Shown: piece by piece, positions 57,841 through 64,000 of the stretch | Position numbering within the stretch: position 1 is the stretch's first letter | Layout of the letters: each line of letters starts with the position of its first letter | Source: Exilibacterium tricleocarpae | Lineage (GTDB): Bacteria; Pseudomonadota; Gammaproteobacteria; Pseudomonadales; Cellvibrionaceae | Length of the DNA: 64,000 nucleotides | Direction: 5' to 3' | Assembly (NCBI RefSeq): GCF_007004655.1 | Contig: NZ_ML660087.1 | Location: forward strand, 545,743 to 609,742 | The notes under the pieces: model-generated | The model's input: only the letters and a program-made list of their open reading frames with translations | Databases searched by the model: none | What the model was told of the DNA's origin: nothing | Translations under genes and position numbers: made by a program

Positions 57841-60800
57841 CTAGGCCGCGCCGTCTTCCTTGACCCGTGCCTGCAACCAGGACTCCAGCTCCGGTTTCGG
57901 CAGTGGCCGACTCAGCAGGTAACCCTGGGCAACGTCGCAGCCCTCGCGCTTGAGAAAGTCTCGTTGCGCTTCGGTCTCGACGCCTTCGGCAACGATTTTC
58001 ATACCGAGACGGTGACCGAGGGCGATGATACTGCCGGCGATGGCGGCGCTGTCGGTGTCGTCGGGCAAATCCTTGATGAAGGTGCGATCGATCTTCAGGG
58101 TATCTACCGGAAACTGTTTGAGATAACTCAATGAGGAATAGCCGGTGCCGAAATCGTCGATCGCCAGAGTGACGCCGAGACTTTTCAGGTGTTGCAGCTG
58201 CTCGACGATCTCCTGATTGCTGTCTGCCAGTGTATCCTCGGTCAACTCGAGTTTTAACAGGTTGTGGGGGATGTCGGTCTCGGCCAGAATGTCCTTGATT
58301 TTATTGAACAACACATCGCCGCCCAACTGTCGGCCGGAGACGTTCACCGCTACCGGCAGCGGCACAATGCCCTGATCCAGCCACGCTTTTTGCTGCCGGC
58401 AGGCGTGGAGCAATACCCAGTCGCCGAGGGCGTTGATCAGTCCGGACTGTTCCGCCAGCGGAATGAATTCCGAGGGCGGCAGCAACCCCCGCTGCGGGTG
58501 TTGCCAGCGCACCAGCGCCTCCATACCCACCAGCTTGCCGGTGAGCAAATCCATCTGCGGTTGATAGTGCAGTACCAACTCATTGGTCTGCAGCGCCTGG
58601 CGCAACTCGCTTTCCAGTTCCAACTGGCGGGATATCTCCGTTGCCATGCCGTATTCATAAAACTGGAAGGCGCCGCCGCCCTTCGCCTTGGCGCTGAACA
58701 TGGCGGTATCGGCATGTTTCATCAGGGTGCCGATATTGCCGCCGTTTTGCGGGTAGAGGGCGATACCGATACTGGCGGAGACGTAGACCTGCTGGGCCAG
58801 GAAAGCGAACGGCTGGACCAGTCGGCGGCAGATTTTTTCCGCGACCCTGACGACCGTCTCCGGTGACTCGATATCGTTCAGCAAAATCGTAAAGTCGTCG
58901 CCCCCTAGGCGCGCTACGATATCCGCCCCGCGGATACTGCCCTGCAGTCGCAATGACACCGTCTTCAACAACAGATCGCCGGCGTCGTGGCCCTGGGTAT
59001 CGTTGACGAGTTTGAAACGGTCGAGGTCCAAAAACATCAGGGCCATCATCTGCTGCTTGGCTTCGGCCTGCTGCAGCAGTTCGCGGGCGCGCTCCAAAAA
59101 CAGGGTGCGGTTGGGCAGGTTGGTGAGGCTGTCGTAGTAGGCGAGTTGGTGGGCGGTTTTCTCAGCGCTGTTGGTTTTCAGCAGTCGCGCGATCCGCTGG
59201 CGCAGCACCGTCAGGTTGACCGGCTTCGGAATAAAATCGGTGGCGCCGCTGGCAAAGGCCCGCTCAATCGACTCCTCGTCCTGCAGTGCGGTGACCATCA
59301 AGATCGGCGGCGTCGATGGCAGTTCCAATGTCTGAATGCGCTGGCAGGCGGTGAAGCCGTCCATATCCGGCATCATCGCGTCCATTAATACCAGGTCCGG
59401 GCTCTGGCGCTTGCAGGCGGCAACGGCCTCAGCGCCGTTTTTGGCCTCGGAAATGGCGTAGCCGTCGCGCTCCAGGATACCGTGCAGTGCCAGGCGGGCA
59501 CTGCTTTCATCGTCGACGACCAGTATGCGATGTTGGTCGGGTATTGCCGGCGGTTGTTCTGATGGTGCGGTCTCCTGCAGCGGTTGCTGCGCCAACTGTT
59601 GGGTCAGCAGCTCCACCAACGAACGGTATTCACACTCGATCTGTGCCGCCAATTCGCCGGTGCCGGCCATCTGCCGCGCGGCCCCTAGCTGTTCCAGATC
59701 CCGGCTGAAGCGGGCCAGCCTGACAGCGCCCAGATTATTGGCACTGCCGGTGATACTGTGTGACAGGGCGTGAATCTTCCCGGCGTCCTCCTCGTTGACG
59801 GCGGTTTTGAGGTTCTCTATGTGGCGGGGCGTGTCTTCGAGAAATGCCTCCAGCATGGCTTGAAAACGCTTGCCCACCAGTTCCCGCAGTTTGTCGATGG
59901 TTGCCGTATCGAGCGTCGGCAGTTGCTCGATGTCTGCCGTGTCTGGCTGCGGGGCAGTGCCGGTTGAGTCGACGGTTTGGGTCGCGGCAGGCATATCGGC
60001 GGCCGGCTCATCGGCAGGCGCAGCCGCCTGTCCGAGCCAGTTGCCCAGCGCAGTCTGCAGGTCCGCCAGGTTTACCGGTTTGGTCAGATAGTCGTCCATG
60101 CCGGCGTCCAGGCAGCGCTGGCGGTCGCTCGGACCGACGTTGGCGGTCATGGCGATGATCGGTATGCGGTTGCTGTCGGTCTCCTCGCGGCGGATCAAGC
60201 GGGTGGCTTCGTAGCCGTCCATACCGGGCATAATGCAATCCATCAACACCAGGTCAAAATGCTGTTGCTGCAGCAGCGTTATCGCCTCCTCCCCGTCACC
60301 GGCCAGGTGGCCTGTATGGCCGAGCCTTTCCAGCATACCGAGGGCAACTTGCTGGTTGGCGGTGTTGTCTTCTGCGATCAGCACTGTGGCGGCGACTGCG
60401 GCTTCGACTGCGGCCGGCGCCACTTTGCGGGGAGCTTTGGCCGGGCGCTTGGAAAGCTGTTGGTCGATAGCATCAAACAGTGCCAGTGCTTGCGGCTGGC
60501 GCGGCAGCCAGGTAGCCGAGGCGGTCTCGACAGCAGCCTCCCCGGTCGGCTCACCCAGCAGGATGATGTGGGTTTTGCGCAGTGTCTCCTCACTGTGCAT
60601 GCGCTCGATAAATTCGGTGATCGACAGGTCGTCGATGGGCGTGTCGATAATCACCAGATCGAAAGGTCGACCCTGGGCCGCCGCGGCTTGCAGTGCGCTG
60701 AGGCCGGTTTGGCCGTTGCTGGTGGTGCGGTGGAAGGTCTCCCAGTCGAGCAGCGATTTTTCCAGGTGTTCGATAGGCTCGGCATCGTTGCCGACCAGCA

Positions 60801-62385
60801 GTATGCGCAGGCCCACCAGTTTGGTGTGGTCGATTTCCCTTACCGGTACTGCGCCGACGCCGGCTTCCAGGGGAATGGAAAACCAAAAAGTACTGCCCTG
60901 GCCGGGCTGGCTGTGGACGCCGATGTTGCCCCCCATCAGCTCCACCAACTGGCCACAGATCGCCAGGCCCAGACCGGTACCGCCATATTTGCGGGTGGTG
61001 GAACTGTCGGCTTGGGCAAAGGCTTCGAAGATGCGCTGTTGCGCCTCGACGGGTATACCGATACCGGTATCCTCCACTTCGAAATACAGCTCCTCCGGAG
61101 CGTCGTTGAGCAGTGTGTTGTCACTGGCGCGCAGGCTCAGGCGCAGCGTTACCGAGCCGTGTTCGGTAAACTTGATGGCGTTACCGGTGAGATTGATCAG
61201 CACCTGGCGGATACGACCGGAATCGCCGCGCATGCTTGCCGGTACCGGCGCTGCCGTGTCACAGTGCAGGGTGACATCGCGCTGGCGGGCCTGGGTGGTG
61301 AGTAACTCCACGATATCCTGCAACATTTCCCGTGGATCGATATCGGTCAGGTGCAGCTTCATTTTTCCGGACTCTATTTTCGAGAAGTCCAGGATGTCGT
61401 CAATCAATGCCAGCAGTGACTCGCCCGAGGTGCGGGCCACCTTGATGTACTCCTCTTGCTTATCGCTGAGACCCATTCCGTGCAGCAGTTCCAACATACC
61501 CATGATGCCGTTCATCGGGGTGCGTAACTCATGGCTCACCGTTGCCGCAAACTCCCCCTTGACCTGGGCTGACGCCAGCGCCGTGTCACGGGCGCGCTTC
61601 AATTCCTGTTCCCGCGACTGCAGCTCCGACATCATGGTATTAAAAGCGGTCTCCATCTCGATGATGTCTTTGGGGCCTTGCAACTGCGCCCGTACATCGG
61701 TTTGTCCCTGTTCCGCCCGTCCCATAATCTGGGCGAGGTTTTTGATCGGTTGGGTCACGTGACGGGTGATCATCAACAGCAGCGGCAGCAGGAAAATCGA
61801 CAAGCCCCCGGCCACCAGCAGATTGCTGCGCAAGATCTTCACGCTCATGGCTTTGAGGCTGTCTTTGCTGACCACCACTTCGACGAAGCCGATCAACTCG
61901 CGCAGTGATGTCTCAGTGTCAAACGGGGAACCGCCGCCGGTTACATCCTCCTCCAGGGTTTCTCCCGCATAGACCGGTGCGGAAAAAAACCAGGCGTCGT
62001 CGTTCTCTGTGTAGATTTGCTCGGCGACCGGCAGGTTTTTCGCATTGTCAGTGGCGGGGTTGCTGGCACCGAAATGGTAGAGTGTGTTTCTGTCGGGCGT
62101 ATAGATGGTGACACCGGCAACGTCCGGAAACGCCAGGGTGCTCTGGGCCGACTCCTCGGCACTGTCGGGGCTGCGGTATAACAGTGACAGTGTTGCCTGT
62201 TCTGCAAAGGCCTCGGTGACCTGGCGGCCCTCGTTTAACATCTGTTCGTAAACCGTGTTGTTGGACACAGATGAGATAACCAGTGACGAGGTGATGGCCA
62301 GACAGCTAATGCCGAGACTGAACGTTAAGACCAGTTGTTGGCGAAAGCTGAGGCGGGACCAGGTTTTATCCGGTGACTTAGACAT
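57841..62385 (-). CDS. Giant hybrid kinase: HAMP-HK-REC-REC-HPt-REC-GGDEF-EAL
   Basis: 1514 residues. Membrane helix ~17-40, periplasmic sensor (~40-185), helix ~187-208 and HAMP; HisKA (FAATVSHELRTPMNGIMG) and HATPase (DTGIGIPVEAQ, GTGLGLAICGQ); a degenerate receiver (GLRILLVGNDAEPIEH); a canonical receiver (VLIAEDNTANQQVA, LVLMDCIMPGMDG); HPt with IHALSHSITGSANNLGA; another receiver (ILVVDDESSARLAL, LVLMDAMMPDMDG); a GGDEF domain whose motif reads LGGDDFTILL; and EAL with GMEALVRWQHP and IDDFGTGYSSLSYL intact. A complete phosphorelay thus feeds a c-di-GMP module in one chain, probably acting as phosphodiesterase (inference). ATG 62385 with AGAGG upstream. It lies 50 bp after an ABC-type binding-protein gene. 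Confidence 0.92.
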   Translation of the reverse strand: MSKSPDKTWSRLSFRQQLVLTFSLGISCLAITSSLVISSVSNNTVYEQMLNEGRQVTEAFAEQATLSLLYRSPDSAEESAQSTLAFPDVAGVTIYTPDRNTLYHFGASNPATDNAKNLPVAEQIYTENDDAWFFSAPVYAGETLEEDVTGGGSPFDTETSLRELIGFVEVVVSKDSLKAMSVKILRSNLLVAGGLSIFLLPLLLMITRHVTQPIKNLAQIMGRAEQGQTDVRAQLQGPKDIIEMETAFNTMMSELQSREQELKRARDTALASAQVKGEFAATVSHELRTPMNGIMGMLELLHGMGLSDKQEEYIKVARTSGESLLALIDDILDFSKIESGKMKLHLTDIDPREMLQDIVELLTTQARQRDVTLHCDTAAPVPASMRGDSGRIRQVLINLTGNAIKFTEHGSVTLRLSLRASDNTLLNDAPEELYFEVEDTGIGIPVEAQQRIFEAFAQADSSTTRKYGGTGLGLAICGQLVELMGGNIGVHSQPGQGSTFWFSIPLEAGVGAVPVREIDHTKLVGLRILLVGNDAEPIEHLEKSLLDWETFHRTTSNGQTGLSALQAAAAQGRPFDLVIIDTPIDDLSITEFIERMHSEETLRKTHIILLGEPTGEAAVETASATWLPRQPQALALFDAIDQQLSKRPAKAPRKVAPAAVEAAVAATVLIAEDNTANQQVALGMLERLGHTGHLAGDGEEAITLLQQQHFDLVLMDCIMPGMDGYEATRLIRREETDSNRIPIIAMTANVGPSDRQRCLDAGMDDYLTKPVNLADLQTALGNWLGQAAAPADEPAADMPAATQTVDSTGTAPQPDTADIEQLPTLDTATIDKLRELVGKRFQAMLEAFLEDTPRHIENLKTAVNEEDAGKIHALSHSITGSANNLGAVRLARFSRDLEQLGAARQMAGTGELAAQIECEYRSLVELLTQQLAQQPLQETAPSEQPPAIPDQHRILVVDDESSARLALHGILERDGYAISEAKNGAEAVAACKRQSPDLVLMDAMMPDMDGFTACQRIQTLELPSTPPILMVTALQDEESIERAFASGATDFIPKPVNLTVLRQRIARLLKTNSAEKTAHQLAYYDSLTNLPNRTLFLERARELLQQAEAKQQMMALMFLDLDRFKLVNDTQGHDAGDLLLKTVSLRLQGSIRGADIVARLGGDDFTILLNDIESPETVVRVAEKICRRLVQPFAFLAQQVYVSASIGIALYPQNGGNIGTLMKHADTAMFSAKAKGGGAFQFYEYGMATEISRQLELESELRQALQTNELVLHYQPQMDLLTGKLVGMEALVRWQHPQRGLLPPSEFIPLAEQSGLINALGDWVLLHACRQQKAWLDQGIVPLPVAVNVSGRQLGGDVLFNKIKDILAETDIPHNLLKLELTEDTLADSNQEIVEQLQHLKSLGVTLAIDDFGTGYSSLSYLKQFPVDTLKIDRTFIKDLPDDTDSAAIAGSIIALGHRLGMKIVAEGVETEAQRDFLKREGCDVAQGYLLSRPLPKPELESWLQARVKEDGAA

Positions 62386-62435
62386 GGTCGGCCTCTCGTT
62401 GACTGACTGGTACTGTATCTGCATCGTCTGCCTCG

Positions 62436-63332
62436 CTACCGCGGCGGATAGATCAAATCGAATTTTTCAGATTTCGGGAATTTCAGGCCCAGGTGGTCCG
62501 CTGTGCGTCGATTCAATGCCAGCAGCAGGTCGCTTAACGGGGCGGCCTTGGGCACCGCCTCGCCGGCGAGCCTGCGCTGGGCGATCATCCCGAGTTGTAT
62601 GCCCATGGCCTTGTTGTTGGGGTAGAAAGCGAATAGCGCGCCCCGCTTCACATACCCCGGGTTGCTGGTGATGACCAGCGCGTTATGACTCCAGGCCTGC
62701 TCGAGAATATTGTTGACGATGGTTTTGTCCCGTGAAAATGCCGCTTCCAGCAGCCAGATAACGTCTTGATTTGCTTTTGCGGCTTTGAAGATATCCAGAT
62801 AGTGGTTGGCGACCTCGCGCAGGTCGGCAGCGGCATAGGTTTTCAATACAAAGTTTTGCTGCTGCGCCGATTGGGCCGCCTGCTGCAACAGCCAGCCGGA
62901 CCGCTTGGTGTGAAAAACGACGTGAATCCGCCGCGCCTCGGGTGCCAGACGCCGCAGTGTCTCGAACATCACCGCCGGGTCGGGTTCGACCAGAATGCCG
63001 CCGAAATTGTCCGGTATCTGGCTGGGATTCAGGTTAACCGCGCCGAACACCACCGGATGGGTAGAGCCGTGGGCGGCCTTCAACCCGCGTTTGCCCAGTG
63101 CCACGATCACGGGATTGTTGGCGCTGGCAAAAGTTGGTGGTGCCTGGCCTTTTTTAAGCGGAATTCTCTGCGCCGCTACTTTCAGCTCAGCCTCGATGCC
63201 CTCGATAATATCGAGGAAGATGCTGCGGTAGGGTTCGCGCATATCGGGGTAGTAGATAACGACTTTGGGGTCGGCGGCGGTGGCGCAAAGTGTCCATGCC
63301 ACCAGTATCACCGGCGTCAATACCCTGAGCAT
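62436..63332 (-). CDS. ABC-type substrate-binding protein (ABC_sub_bind family)
   Basis: 298 residues. Signal peptide LRVLTPVILVAWTLCATAA; then a periplasmic binding-protein fold of the type often encoded beside sensor kinases: VVIYYPDMREPYRSIFLDII, PVIVALGKRGLKAAHG, PVVFGAVNLNPSQIPDNFGG and IQLGMIAQRRLAGEAVP. No permease or ATPase genes are adjacent, so it more likely presents a ligand to the giant kinase downstream (inference from context). ATG 63332 is chosen because it gives a clean signal peptide; the frame extends to 63461 through Leu/Arg-rich codons made by a 15-bp repeat. Confidence 0.82.
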   Translation of the reverse strand: MLRVLTPVILVAWTLCATAADPKVVIYYPDMREPYRSIFLDIIEGIEAELKVAAQRIPLKKGQAPPTFASANNPVIVALGKRGLKAAHGSTHPVVFGAVNLNPSQIPDNFGGILVEPDPAVMFETLRRLAPEARRIHVVFHTKRSGWLLQQAAQSAQQQNFVLKTYAAADLREVANHYLDIFKAAKANQDVIWLLEAAFSRDKTIVNNILEQAWSHNALVITSNPGYVKRGALFAFYPNNKAMGIQLGMIAQRRLAGEAVPKAAPLSDLLLALNRRTADHLGLKFPKSEKFDLIYPPR

Positions 63333-63375
63333 AGCTGAGAGAATCAATCCAGTAACGTGGTGCAAGAATGGCGGT

Positions 63376-63465
63376 CCTCTGAATAACAGTCTTCGAAACA
63401 CTGATTCTCGAAGCAACAATTCCCGAAACAACAGTCCCTGCAGCAGTAGCCTGCGGAACAACGAG
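63376..63465. repeat. 15-bp degenerate tandem repeat, 6 units
   Basis: Units start every 15 bp from 63376 (CCTCTGAATAACAGT, CTTCGAAACACTGAT, TCTCGAAGCAACAAT, TCCCGAAACAACAGT, CCCTGCAGCAGTAGC, CTGCGGAACAACGAG). It lies in the leader of the binding-protein gene; on the minus strand it reads as RLLLQGLLFREL-type residues if translated. Confidence 0.85.
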
Positions 63466-63574
63466 TTGCTGTCGATGCAAAGCCCTCGCGGGGTTGTATA
63501 GACGACTTTTCACAGAGATGCCAGGGGCCTGTCAGTCTGTTTTTCATGCATGGCTTCCCGTGCCAGTTGTGCCC

Positions 63575-64000
63575 TTAAAACTGGTAGCGAAGCTCGCCGA
63601 AGTAGTGGCGACCGGCCATCGGTAAGTCGTTGGGGATGGAGGCTGAGGGTGTCCCCGCCAGACTCGGTTCTCTGATATCGGCGTCGAAAATATTGCGAGC
63701 GGCGAAGGATACTTCCCAATTGTCGTGGGCGCTGCGGCGCCTGATAGTCAAGTCCACCTTGCGGTAATCGTCGATGTCCCGCCGATTGTCTCCCGGCTCC
63801 CGCTTTCTATCCATCACCCAGTTGAGTTGCGTGTTTAAATGCCAGCCCGATCCAAACTGCCAGTCGAGTTGCAAATACAGCTGGTTTTGCGGCGAGTTGG
63901 CGGCGTCCTGGTCAGTGTCTTCGTTAGTGGTGTCGTGAAACGCGTAATTACCTTTTAACTCCAGGTTGGTGGTCGGTTGCCAACTGGTCTCCAGTTCCAG
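63575..64000 (-). CDS. TonB-dependent receptor, C-terminal part
   Basis: The frame runs off the window end, so only the last ~141 residues are seen. They show the final beta strands of a TonB-dependent outer-membrane receptor: GNYAFHDTTNEDTDQDAANS, QNQLYLQLDWQFGSGWHLN, VDLTIRRRS, WEVSFAARNIFDADIREPS and the terminal RHYFGELRYQF with the C-terminal Phe. The ANSPQN...LD and ARNIFDAD patterns resemble receptors found with GGDEF/EAL and ABC-binding-protein genes. Ligand unknown. It is upstream of the binding protein and kinase on the same strand, so the three may form one sensing unit. Confidence 0.85.
   Translation of the reverse strand: MELETSWQPTTNLELKGNYAFHDTTNEDTDQDAANSPQNQLYLQLDWQFGSGWHLNTQLNWVMDRKREPGDNRRDIDDYRKVDLTIRRRSAHDNWEVSFAARNIFDADIREPSLAGTPSASIPNDLPMAGRHYFGELRYQF

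Noticed and set aside
63376-63465. CRISPR-like array
   Set aside because: The units are contiguous 15-bp tandem repeats without spacers, and there are no cas genes. The same holds for the other leader arrays.

Overview
The window is 64 kb of a GC-rich chromosome from a heterotrophic, probably marine, gammaproteobacterium. Cellvibrionales-like is my guess from gene content: a lpxA-lpxB-rnhB block, pepA-holC-valS, lptFG, tgt-secDF, a CrbS/CrbR acetate-switch cluster, a DcaP-type porin and large sensory proteins. No 16S rRNA or other decisive marker is present, so this placement is an inference.

Layout. 0-2.5 kb: end of the lipid A operon (lpxA, lpxB) and rnhB. 2.5-16 kb: a DcaP-like porin, then an acetate module of acs, response regulator CrbR, hybrid kinase CrbS, the two-subunit VC_2705-type symporter, a cNMP/CBS/DUF294 protein and a DnaQ-like exonuclease. 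The acs and symporter promoter regions share a 14-bp motif that may be the CrbR operator. 16-18.5 kb: a GFA-type protein and a secreted delta-class carbonic anhydrase. 18.5-25.4 kb (minus strand): pepA, holC, a very expanded disordered protein and valS. 25.7-31 kb: lptF, lptG, an RDD membrane protein, an unrecognised secreted protein, a cyclase-FHA protein and a hotdog thioesterase. 31.7-35.2 kb: a UMF1-type transporter convergent with gap and, two bases upstream of gap, a GAPDH paralogue that has lost its catalytic cysteine. 35.9-43.1 kb: a small orphan Rhs-core protein, a 1783-residue SpvB/VCBS/YD-repeat protein and a transglutaminase-like protein. 43.2-50 kb: a five-gene minus-strand operon (SCO1-type copper chaperone, ETR1-like ethylene/copper-binding membrane protein, CHASE/PAS kinase, Rcp1-like receiver, soluble kinase) divergent from a REC-GGDEF-EAL protein. 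50.3-57.8 kb: an FMN-dependent alpha-hydroxyacid dehydrogenase, an XRE remnant, tRNA-Leu(CAA), queA, tgt, secD and secF. 57.8-64 kb: a 1514-residue hybrid kinase/GGDEF/EAL protein, an ABC-type binding protein and the 3' part of a TonB-dependent receptor.

The most unusual content is between the genes. Six complete and two decayed copies of a palindromic element lie in intergenic spaces. Each has near-perfect 29-36 bp arms whose sequence differs between copies, a 52-nt or 73-74-nt core with small hairpins closed on a conserved TCCC loop, and conserved, oriented outer ends. Two loci carry them as head-to-head pairs, and one pair occupies the place where yajC normally sits between tgt and secD. 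Stem changes between copies are compensated on the other side, so pairing is being preserved. Separately, many gene leaders carry degenerate 13-18 bp tandem repeats, several of which extend into the 5' coding region. Coordinates are read directly from the sequence; functions rest on recognised families and motifs unless marked as inference.
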